Of a stretch of 64,000 bases of DNA, positions 48,118-58,170 are shown piece by piece. The notes under the pieces are model-generated. The model made no database searches and was not told where the DNA came from. It saw nothing but the letters and a program-made list of their open reading frames with translations. The position numbers and the translations under genes are program-made. Numbering within the stretch: position 1 is the stretch's first letter; every line of letters begins with the position of its first letter. This DNA comes from Gonatopus flavifemur (Eukaryota; Arthropoda; Insecta; Hymenoptera; Dryinidae), in NCBI GenBank assembly GCA_018340375.1, contig JAFFJZ010000081.1:186001-250000 (forward strand). Reading direction: 5' to 3'.

Positions 48118-49766
48118 ATGAATGACTTCGAGAGGGACAACTCACACCAGCCTCTTCAACGGACCCCACAAGTGAATGACCAACACCCACGTGTGCCCGG
48201 GGTGCAAGGAAATTCAACGCACCAGGTCAACCAACAACTCCCTCATCTCACAAGAGCACCGGGGAATAATCAACCACCCCCAGTACATCTCAATCAACAC
48301 TTGGGTGTCGCGCAGCAGCTTGATTCCGCTAACTTTCAAAATGAAATGTTGGGGACATTCCAACTAATGTGTGCCACATTCCAGACGAGCTTACAAGCTA
48401 CGTTGGAGGAGTTCAAGAGAAAAGAGAACCGTACGGATCAAAGAGTTGTTATGGGTAATAATGCAGCGCATGTGGCAACGAACGTGCAAGGAGTCAGTCG
48501 ACCCAGCGTTGAGAGGTCCAACGATTCACCGGGATACAGCGTAAGGAGGTCTCGATCCCCAGGATCTTCAATCCCATCAAACCACGATATTCGTGTGCTG
48601 TCGTCACAAATTCCTGAATATAAAGGCTCTTCGTCGGAAAACATCCATAAGTGGCTGCAAAGAGTTTCTCTCTCGCAGAAACGTATCAAGTATCTGATGT
48701 TGCCGTATTATTAGCAGCAACAAGTAAACTGTCCGGTGACGCTAAGAAGTGGTACGACAGGCAACCGCCTGAGAACATCTTATCGTGGAATAAAGTGAAA
48801 TCTTTATTAATTGAATATTTCGACTTCGAAGTCCCGTTTAATGAAGCCATGGCCAAAGTTGAGGCACGCATCTGGCAGAAACACAAAGAGTCGTTTGACG
48901 AATACGTACATGAGAAGCTTGAGCCCATGGGACCTTTGGACTTGTCGGTGGCTAACCAAATCAACAACCTAGTCAAGGGTATCACTGATCCTTGGATCAA
49001 GACTTCTGCCTTGTCGGTGAGACACGAAACTTCACCGGCCTTCTTAAACCGAATGAGATGGATAGTTGGGTCTATGAAGACAAACTATAAGCCACCAACG
49101 GCGTACGTCAAAGGAGGGAAATCTCAAACTGTCAACGGTCAAACTAGGTGTAACAAGTGCGGTAGATCCAACCACGCGACGAAGGACTGCAGACTTACCG
49201 ATCCGCACTGCTATTTCTGCAAAAAGAGCGGACATCTCAAACCAGACTGCCCTAGCTGGAAGGCGCAAAATCAACGCAACACAGGATCATCTCCTTCGTC
49301 GTCGAACTCGCAGCGAGGCTTCAACAGACCGAACGCACAAACCATCGCTGCGGTATTTAATGATAGCGATAAGAGCAACATTATTGAAGTGAGTAGTCCG
49401 TACGTTACGGTTAGAAAATTAAATGGTAAGAATTGTAACCTTTGTATGCTGGTAGATACAGGAAGTCCGATCAGTATTCCAAAGTATTCGGTCTATGAAA
49501 ACGTTTTCGATTCGTCTCAACTTGTTTCGAATAACTCTGCAAAATTTTATTACGCAAATGACAGGCCGGTAAATGTTGTGGGGATTGTAGAAACGCGAGT
49601 TCAGATTCAAGAACTACCCGATACAGAATTGAAAGTGAGATTCCACGTCGTAAAAGACGATTCTTTGAAAACCGAGCTTCTCCTCGGTCGAAATGCTTTT
49701 GAAGATCCTAATTTCACTTTACAGTACAAGCTTAATCCGTCGGATACGGAAATTGTAAACAAATAG
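48118..49766 (+). pseudogene. gag plus protease of the Gypsy element
   Basis: The first frame starts MNDFERDNSHQPLQRTP at 48,118, with a Gln/Pro-rich and then Ser/Arg-rich N-terminal part. A capsid-like region follows, with the frame switching near 48,660. The second frame contains WYDRQPPENILSW and an Arg/Glu-rich helical stretch. Two CCHC zinc knuckles, CNKCGRSNHATKDC and CYFCKKSGHLKPDC, lie at about 49,149 and 49,209. A retropepsin motif LVDTGSP at about 49,450 is followed by LLLGRNA. A TAG at 49,764-49,766 separates this from pol in the same frame. Confidence 0.88.
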
Positions 49767-51380
49767 AGTGAGGATTCGTTCGAATCCAATATATTTGAAA
49801 TCGATTTTTTCGATGAATCAGATCAATATAGTTTCGATTTCAAGGACATACAAATCGATTTTGATGATCGTGCTGAAGAAATGCTAATTCAGACCATGGA
49901 AGAGGTCGCAGATACACGCGTGGATCTCGTAGAGGACAACTATCAAGTACGGGTTCATTTGGAAGATAATTTGCTTTTCGCATTTGCTCCCCGAAAGTTC
50001 GCTTACGCTGAAAGAATTCAGCTGAGGGGAATAACTGATGATCTCTCGAAAAGAGGAATAATTAAGCCAAGTGATTCTCCTTATTGCTCTAGAGTCGTGC
50101 CGGTCAAAAAGAAGAATGGGCAATTGCGCCACTGTGTAGACTTACGACCGTTAAACCACCGCGTTTTCGAACAAAAGTTTCCATTCCCCATAATCGAGGA
50201 ATTTTTAACCAGACTTTCGGGCAAAAAGGTATTATCTTTACTAGATATAAAAGATGGGTTTCATCAGATCCGAGTACACCCCGACGACATCAAATATTTC
50301 GCGTTCGCAACGCCGGACGGTCAATTCGAATATACACGACTACTGTTTGGATATTCTGAATCTCCAGCAGAATTTCAAAAACGAATAATTTCGATTCTTG
50401 AACCTTTACATCGTGGCGGCAAAGTTCTGGCATACATCGACGATATTCTCATAGCATCCTCAACAATCGGAGAAAATCTCGCAATTTTGAAAGAGATTTT
50501 ATTGATAATTAACAAACACGGTATTGAACTCAATATTGCAAAGTGTTCATTTTTGAAATCGAGTATTGAATATCTGGGGTACGTTATTTCTAGTCAGGTC
50601 ATAACCCTCAGTGATAGATATGTGGATTCTATTAAAAATTTCCCAGAACCTAAACCGGTGAAACACACGCAGAGTTTTCTTGGACTTACAAATTACTTTA
50701 GGAAATTGCTCCCTAAGTACTCTGAAAAGGCCTTTGCAAAACCTCCTCCAAAAAAATACGAAGTTCTATTTCGATAAGGATTGCCGCGAATCGTTCGAAT
50801 CTCTGAAACAAGCTCTTACTAGCTATCCTGTACTGAGGATTTACAATCCAAAGGCGCGTACTGAACTTCACACCGATGCAAGTTCGTTGGGCTTGGGCAG
50901 AATTCTCTCACAACTCCGAGAAGACGATAAATGGGCCCCTGTGGCATATTTTAGTCAAGCGACCAATCAAGCACAACGAAACTACCACAGCTTCGAACTA
51001 GAAATGCTTGCAATAGTTGAATCGGTTGAAAGATTTCACTTGTATTCATATGGGATATTATTTACCATAGTCACGGATTGTGATTCATTGGTACACGCCA
51101 TGAAGAAAACCAATATGAACCCAAAAATCGCTAGATGGACCTTGCTCTTGCAAAATTATGATTTTGATATCGTTCATCGCGATGGTCAGAAAATGAGTCA
51201 CGTAGATGCTTTGAGCAGACAAGTTCTTGTAATTGGCGCATTAACTCTGGAAGAGGAATCAATTTTTCGCCAACAATCGGACACAAAACTTAAAGAATTG
51301 TTAAATCGATTAGAATACGAAGATCATCGAAGAAAATTCGTTCTTAAAGATGGTCTAATTTATCGGAAATATGAAGATAG
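49767..51380 (+). pseudogene. Reverse transcriptase and RNase H of the Gypsy element
   Basis: The frame is open from the gag-protease TAG. RT motifs appear in order: VPVKKKNGQLRHCVDLRPLN, LLDIKDGFHQI (catalytic Asp), FGYSESPAEFQ where most relatives have FGLxNAPxxFQ, and YIDD at about 50,443. The frame shifts near 50,728-50,731 beside an A-rich run. RNase H follows with TELHTDASSLGLG, FELEMLAIV and TDCDSLVHAM. The domain ends VDALSRQ. Another shift near 51,381 leads to integrase. Confidence 0.9.
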
Positions 51381-52471
51381 TTGATGGCCAACAACATCAT
51401 TAGGATACATCACGACAACGTCGGACATTGCGGTTTCGATAAAACTTTTCAGGGCATTTGTAATACTTATTGGTTCCCAGCGATGCGTTCTAGAATCAAG
51501 GATTTCATCGAAAACTGTATAACTTGCTTGATGGCGAACTCATCTATACATAACAAGGAAGGGCAAATCCAATCAATAGAAATTGCTGAAAGACCCATGG
51601 AAATTATAAACATCAACCATTTCGGTCCCTTAGAAGAATCCGGGGATAGATACCGACACATTTTGGTACTAGTTGATTCGTTCACTAGGTTTACGTGACT
51701 GATGGCTACAAAAACTACGAACTCGGAAGAAGTTAGTGAGCATTTGCGTAATGTTTTTTCTATGTTCGGTAATCCCGATACGCTTATATCCGATCGTGGT
51801 ACAGCGTTTACATCATTTAAATTCGAAAACTTCTCAACGGAAAGAAATATAAGGCACCGAAAGGTTGCAACAGCTTCTCCGTGTGCCAACGGCATGGCTG
51901 AGAGAACAAATAGGTTTTTGAGAGCCACTCTTTCTAGAATGTGCGAAACGGTGAAGGATTGGGAAGATAAGTTGCCTGATGTTCAATATTATTTAAATAA
52001 CACTTTCCACAAAGGTATAGACAACACGTCGAGCAAGTCACTTGTGAAATACGATAAACGCAATCACGGAGATAAGGAACTCAAAGAATTTGTGACAAAA
52101 TTGATAAAAGAAAATATTTCTATCTTAGAGAATGATCAAGAGGAAGAACAGAGTGCGTTGGAAGCTACAAAGGAGATGAAAGAATATAATAAGAATTATT
52201 CGGTGAAATTCATAAAACACCTACGCGATATGGAGAAGGAAATTATGTGATGGTGAGGAAATTGGCCCAAAAAGGAGACAAGAGCCGCAAACCTAAACCT
52301 AAGTATAAAGGACCCTATATAATCCATAAAGTTTTGGGCAACAATCGATACGTTGTTGAAGATATTCCAGGCTTCAATCATAATCAGAAACCTTTTGATT
52401 CCATTCTCGCAGTCGATGAATTGAAGCCATGGATCAAAATTGTGGATAATAGTACAGAAGGTATTCAATAA
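51381..52471 (+). pseudogene. Integrase of the Gypsy element
   Basis: An HHCC zinc-binding region (HHDNVGHCG ... CITC) precedes the core. The first catalytic position reads NINHFGPL where H-x-D-H-x-GPL is usual, so the first Asp appears replaced by Asn. The second Asp (ISDRGTAFTS) and the Glu (NGMAERTNR) are present. A TGA at 51,696-51,698 replaces a Trp-like codon. A frameshift near 52,247 leads to the C-terminal part, with KYKGPYIIHKVLGNNRYVV typical of Gypsy integrase tails. The domain is therefore non-functional. Confidence 0.9.
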
Positions 52472-52939
52472 ATTTATTGCTACTATTATATTCTTTCAAG
52501 TCAAAGCCGATTATATTTATGGATATTATCTTTTATCAAAAGCTAAATGTTCCCCCATTGTATTAAATACTTACCTTAAGGTTATATTCGAAGCGTTATT
52601 CAATAAGGAATGACTGAAGAAAATTGTAAATATTATACCTGTGAGCTTATAGCTATAGAATTTATTTGAATGACGAATGCCAAATGGTGATGTGATAAAT
52701 TGAGATGGTTCGAGAATCTATTGTGATGAATAATATAATTTAGAATGACCGTATGTTATGAAATTGACGATGTGATAAGCAAAATAGGCTGAAGATAAGA
52801 TTAAAATTCATCCTAATATCATAATTATTGTATAATATGAGAATTGTTCGGTACTTATGTAACAAATCCGGAAAATTTTATATTTCGTGATACAGTTTGA
52901 CGAATTTGAGGTCGAATTCCTTTTTTAGGATGGCCGAGT
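52472..52939. other. 3' untranslated region of the Gypsy element
   Basis: AT-rich, no frame. A purine-richer AGGATGGCCGAG directly before the 3' LTR may serve as the polypurine tract. Confidence 0.5.
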
Positions 52940-53853
52940 TGTAAGATGCGTTCGGGAATACACGGTCTGCGCATGCGAATTAGATTAATTCACACGACGA
53001 ATTAATGATCACGCTTGAAGAGAGGTGACGAAGGAGGCGGAAGGAAAGCGACACTCGTTGCGTGATCGAGAAGAACGACGGATCGATTGACGACAAGTAT
53101 AGAGAAATAGAGGCGACATCGCCGCAGCCAAGTAAAATTAGTCGTTATCGTTGATTAACGCGCGTTACGTGAAATACCGGTCATTAATTAGTGAATCGGA
53201 TTTGAGAGTGTCATAATTTATCAAACGGTGGTACGATAATTCCACGCACGTGTTTCTTAAATTTCATTAATCAAAGAACATGGCGGTCGACCGCGTGCGG
53301 AGTGATTTTATAATCCACGCGTATTTCAATGATCCTTTATAAAATCCAAAAGATTTATATTCGCGTTAATTCAATATGAATCGACGAAATAAATTATCTG
53401 AATATTTTGTGTGAAGTGGTCGTTCTTCTCGATCGTTGGCCTTAGTAAAATTCGCAACGACCACGTGTTAATGTGAAATCCCCGAGATATTGCATCTGCC
53501 GATATGCGTACGTGAACCCAGAAGAATCGGTCTCTTGGTTGTAATATAACTTTCAATGTTAATAATTGGTAACTGCGTCACAGGGGAAAATTATTTGTGC
53601 GTTGTTATATTAAATAATTGTGGTGCAAGAACTATAGAACGTCTCCTGACAAATAACTCTAGTCTTCGTGGAAAATGTATTTTTCGAGCGTCTTATGACG
53701 TCAGAATTTAACACAGGGCACCGTACCCTTCTGTATGCCTGACGACAATGTAATTTTACGAATAAACATTGCATACACAAAACAAATAAAAAATATAACA
53801 CCACAAATTTCATAACATTCTCCTTCCTATTAAAATCAACTTTCAATCTTTCA
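52940..53853 (+). repeat. 3' LTR of the Gypsy element
   Basis: 914 bp, TGTAAGATGCG to CTTTCA, near-identical to the 5' LTR and followed by the ATAT duplication. Confidence 0.9.
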
Positions 53854-53945
53854 ATATTTTCATGTAAATAATTTGATCTGGACAAGACTGATGCTCGAAC
53901 ACAATAAAGTATGGTACTTTTTAGCAGATCTGTTTTCTCCGTGTA

Positions 53946-54887
53946 TCAAAATATTCTCATCATATTTTATTCATGACAAACTTAACATCCTTCCATCATA
54001 GATTTTCAAGCCATCGCAAAATATTTTGTGTGCAATATTGCAATTGGACGGTTCTCAGAATTTTTGTAATGGAATATTCCATCCACAATATCCATGGAAT
54101 CTCAGAATGTTCCGAGTGACGCATTGTGATATTCTGATAATCTTATTGAGACTTTATGTGCTGTGTGGGTGGTGCCGATGGAGCTGTTATACATCCATAG
54201 TAATGGAGATACTTATCTTAAGTTTGTTCACTCGGGTCCAACTCAATCACTTTGATGTGTTGGAGGAAGAGTTCAGACTAAAATCTTGAAGAATTCCAGA
54301 CAAAATCCCTCTAATTCCCTATTTTTAATAAAATCCTGATCACGTTAGAATCTAGAAACCGTAAATAAGGGAAATCTTATGAGACCCCCACAAGGAACTT
54401 ATCTGATTCCCTCAATAGGATTCAAATACGGTTGTAACGCAAGGGTACAATAGGGTTTGGACGAGATTTCCATTAAATCGAGCGAAATAGGAGAAACCTT
54501 AACGAAACCTGATGAGGACGTGACAGAAAATCAGGTATGCCTCGTCAAGCCTTGGTATTTTCCCGTCTGAAATTTCTACTAGGGCAGTCTCAGAATTAGA
54601 TGAGAGGACACAAACCGCCCGAAGTTTATTATCCAGGAAGCAAGTTATATGCATTTAGTACATCAGGGCGCACCTCAAAACGTTCATCCAATTGGTTTTC
54701 AACGTGGAATCGTGTTAAAATTACCCCAAGAGAAAATGAGTGTCGTGGGTCGATTTTGAGTTCATTTTAAGTTGATGTACGTTCAATGAAGGTTCATCGG
54801 ACGTGCGAATGTTCGCACGCCTAATTTACATTCATGGAACGTTCCTCAGAGCTTCGTATTCTCTTGGAATAATGTTTGTTTTCATTG
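53946..54887. other. Repeat remnants, no supported gene
   Basis: GGAATATTCC-type palindromes at 54,060-54,110 precede ATGTGCTGTGTGGG (54,170), which matches the right end of the 43,887-44,023 MITE; no left end is found. TTTCTACTAGGG at 54,587 looks like another CCC-type right end. Sequence 54,770-54,860 has GAACGTTC and CGTACG-like motifs. Probably eroded TIR elements. Confidence 0.4.
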
Positions 54888-55149
54888 AACTGGGACAACA
54901 AATTTCCGGGAACAATAGAATATTCAATAGAATAGTCGCAACAAAATACCTAATTGATTTGGACAAATCATGATTGACTCAAACAAATATTTATTCGATT
55001 AAATCAATATTTGATATGCTATAAAATATTTGTTCAATGAAAACGGATATTTAATTGATTTAAGGAAACTTTATTAAATTCAATCAGCTTTCTTGTTGCG
55101 ACTATTCAACTCAATATTTTATTGTTCCCAAATATTTTTACTCCCAGTG
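54888..55149. mobile_element. CACTG-type MITE, second copy, 262 bp
   Basis: Same family and same length as 6,807-7,068. The left end AACTGGGACAACAAATTTCC pairs with CACTGGGAGTAAAAATATTT. TG on both sides (54,886-54,887; 55,150-55,151). The arms share GTTGAATAGTCGCAACAA. Confidence 0.8.
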
Positions 55150-55228
55150 TGAAGTATCCATAACACAACCTTTTAATAATCTGATTTTGCTCCGAACAGC
55201 CACTTTGAAACTAAATGGCACCTTGCAA

Positions 55229-55275
55229 TCTCTCTCTCTCTCTCTCTCTCTCTCCCTCTATCTATCTCTCTAAAT
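55229..55275. repeat. (CT)n microsatellite
   Basis: About 15 CT repeats followed by CTCTATCTATCTCTCT. Confidence 0.95.
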
Positions 55276-56254
55276 TATCACATGCTTGAATTTGTGTCAG
55301 AAAATTAAATAACTTACTTATCTCGTACGTCAAAATCAGTGACACACGTATGTCTTTGTTTCCTTGAGGCACAACGCGATCGATATAGTGTGGTATTATC
55401 TCTTCCATTTTTTGTTCCCCCGCAGAGTCAGCATTGTATTGTTACATATCAAGCATTTATATCAGAGTGTATTGATATATAAAAGAAATATCAGTATAAT
55501 AAATTTCGATACGACATGTCACAAACTTTGTTTTTTTCTGGATTCTACAAAAGATCTCCCTTTTTTAAAGAATAAAATAACCTCATCTTATCTCAATTTT
55601 ATAGCTCAATTTGATGAAATCAAATGCAAGGTGGAAAGTAGAATATAGACTGAGAGACCTCGAACAAACCTAGGATCCAACACGCAACAAGGGTCGGGTC
55701 TCACAATTACCAGGGTTTTCAACCTTCCGGGTGAAAATTCTGAAAAGTAAATTTCTAAAGAGAATCCTTTGGGGAGAAAAGGGTTTGCACTGTTACGCTA
55801 CATGTAACTGAAAAATCAAGAATATGAAATTTTATTGAAAAACATAAAATAGGGAAAGTTTTCTCATATTATGTCTCAAGAGGTTAGAGATCATTACGAA
55901 TGCAAATCATATGTTTCAAGGTGCTCAACGGTACACACCCTCCCCAGGTGTGAACGGTTGACCGTTACGGTTAGTGGTCTCCCCATCCGTTATCAGTCGT
56001 TTATACTCTTGGAACAATCCGAAGTAATCAAACAATGGTTAGTTCAGTCAAGGAAGCACATCACAAGATATACAAACTGTTCACGTCTATCTACATGCAC
56101 TGGCAGAAAGAATCCGTAGAAATTTATATACGTGTCATCGTTCTCATCGAATGCTGTGGACTAAATATGTTCTTAATTGTAATATATTCGAAATTGTGCA
56201 ACAGTCCATCATTTTTTGATGTACGATTACACACTACCATTTGATCGATTGCAG
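55276..56254. other. Sequence upstream of the odorant-receptor-like exons
   Basis: Expected to hold the N-terminal exon of the receptor, but I cannot identify it. Open frames at 55,364-55,648 and 55,871-56,119 show no receptor signature. Confidence 0.4.
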
Positions 56255-56820
56255 TGTTGGAATTTCACCTCTCCAGACCTCGATATGGATCTTACTCTCG
56301 ATATGATAGTCAACATAACTTACACCGCAACTGCTCTGATGAATATCATTTGCTATCATATCAACAGAGACTTGGTATGTACCGTATATGTTTATTATCT
56401 GCTATCGAGAAGTCATGACTCTATTCGAATGACGATTATTCAAGTTCCACATTTGGACAATATTCCTACATCAGTTGCTTCTCACTTTCAAGAGAATCGC
56501 AATCTTTAGAACTTTAAAAAGTACTTTCAATTCATACGAATATTCGTACAAATATGTTTCTTCTTGAGTTTTCATTCAAACCTCTATAATAGCTGAGAGA
56601 CGGATTATCGATGCTCCTGAAAAATTTTTCTCTGGGACACATGTGGTACATTTTCATACCTTTTTTCACTATCGGCCCCTCTATTTTTATGTCTCTGAGC
56701 AGATGAGACAACTTCACACTTTGATGAACGAAGATTGGAGCACTCACGTAAATCATGCGGAAAAAAGTGTTGTGGAGAACTATGCTCAGAAACAAAAGAT
56801 CATAACTATTTGTATTGGTG
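56255..56820 (+). CDS. Two exons of a probable odorant receptor (7tm_6 family)
   Basis: Exon a, 56,255-56,374, follows an acceptor GATCGATTGCAG and ends at donor CTTG/GTATGT. It encodes CWNFTSPDLDMDLTLDMIVN and then a membrane-like segment to CYHINRDL. Exon b, 56,703-56,820, follows TTTTTATGTCTCTGAGCAG and ends at donor GTGAGTATAG. It encodes MRQLHTLMNEDWSTHVN and SVVENYAQKQKIITICIG. The phases agree (0/0). The (L/M)xxDW...E...YA...(K/R)..T pattern after a membrane segment is typical of insect odorant receptors. The N-terminal and later exons are not found, so the gene is partial or broken. It would act as a ligand-gated channel subunit with Orco in olfactory neurons. Confidence 0.6.
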
Positions 56821-56989
56821 GTGAGTATAGTAATATTTTACTTGGGTTTGATTTTGCCATCGACTACGGGTTGAAATGATCCTGATTATTACTAGGGCAA
56901 CCAAAAATATGCTCTGAAAAATGTTCTCAACGCTTAAAATATGTGAGGCTTGGTTCGAAAATGTGCCTTTCAAATATGTAAATATCTCA

Positions 56990-57240
56990 CACTGTGAGAC
57001 ATGATCGGAATTTTCCTGTTTACAGTAACCGGGAGATTCCGATCATAGGATGGGAGACCTATTTCCGGCACGTGTGTATAAAATTTATAATACATTCAAT
57101 TGAAAATTCCAAACTTCATGGTATCTTGACCATCATTTGACAGTCAATTTTCTGTAAAATACGGAAATTTCCTAACCCACATATGCGTTAATTACTTCAC
57201 AATATGCATGTTAAGTTCTGTATAGAAATTTTTAACAGTG
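56990..57240. mobile_element. CACTG-type MITE, relative of the one in the LINE
   Basis: Ends CACTGTGAGACATGATC and TTTTTAACAGTG. It shares CGGAATTTTCCTG, AAAATTCCAAACTT and GCGTTAATTACTTCAC with the 11,015-11,265 copy and has the same length (251 bp). Flanks CA and AA do not match perfectly. Confidence 0.75.
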
Positions 57241-57818
57241 AATATTTTTTGAGGATGTTATAGAAATATCAGTGCAAAAGATGGATGAATATTGATGTTG
57301 CCGGAGATTGAATCGTTTATTGAAATGGATCAGTGATCGGATATCGAAGCTCAACTAGTCAACTACTGAAGCCCCAAAACTTTGCCTTCCGTTTTTGAGC
57401 GATGCTTTCAGTCTAAAGGAGGTAATATGAAAAGTTAAATAATGATCATCCATCAGATTGTGTGGATTTCAATTTTCGTTTCGTTCCTATAAACGATTCA
57501 AATTTCAGCAACATTGAATGTTATTGACTCATGTATAGAATTGAAATATAATTTTGAAGAACGTAAATCCTCACATGCATTTGATCAAGATGACACAATA
57601 ATGTTTTGAATATTCTGTGGATATGTGCAGAATATACTATGAATATTCGTATAATATTTTTCAACATTTGAAGGTTTTACGTATGTTTATGAAATTTTTT
57701 TGAACATTCTCAATGTTACGAAGAGAACAACAATTGCAAATACAGAAAATGAGGAATAATTGTGGTAGTCAATGTTGGGAGAATTCACCGAGAAATCACA
57801 TATAATTTCACCTTATAC
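57241..57818. other. Intergenic, no supported gene
   Basis: Possible location of later receptor exons, but none is recognised. GAATATTC-like motifs cluster at 57,605-57,660. Confidence 0.35.
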
Positions 57819-58170
57819 TAGAAATGGGCGATATGATATCGATATTCACCAGTATCCATATTTCATTTGTTGATGCGTCGATATTTGTATTCGATACTTT
57901 CGAATTCGATGTATCGGTGTCTCGATATGAAATACCTGAATGTCGAATATTTTTTTCAATTTTCTACCCGCCACTATACCGTTGATCCAGGAGATGCAAC
58001 TTCCAATTTCGAATGGGGAAAACTGTTGTTACGGATTCAGTTCATTTGAACATTCTTTAGTGTGAAGGTGCAATGATCGCGTCACGAAGTAAGATTTGAG
58101 GAGTATCATCTTATATGGCGTCGGCTTTTGGAAGTGGTAAATTTTTGGGGGTAGAATGACAAGTCAAATT

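Larger units (their letters stand above)
46882..53853 (+). mobile_element. Ty3/Gypsy-type LTR retrotransposon, decayed
   Basis: Two TG...CA LTRs (911 and 914 bp) enclose gag-protease-RT-RNase H-integrase in Gypsy order. A 4-bp duplication ATAT flanks it (46,878-46,881; 53,854-53,857). The LTRs are closely similar with scattered substitutions (for example CGGTCC/CGGTCT and GCTTGG/GCTTGA), so insertion is fairly recent, yet coding parts carry several stops and frameshifts. No envelope-like frame is seen between integrase and the 3' LTR. Confidence 0.92.
46732..53943. mobile_element. CACGG-type MITE split by an LTR retrotransposon
   Basis: Left piece 46,732-46,881 and right piece 53,854-53,943. 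The TIR starts CACGGAGAAAA on both sides, flanked by TA (46,730-46,731; 53,944-53,945). The arms share AGTACCATACTT, GCATCAGTCTTGTCCAGATC and AAATTATTTACGTG. The net MITE of about 236 bp was in place before the retrotransposon landed near its middle. Confidence 0.85.

Noticed and set aside
51467..51928. 153-codon minus-strand frame in the Gypsy element
   Set aside because: Antisense shadow of integrase.
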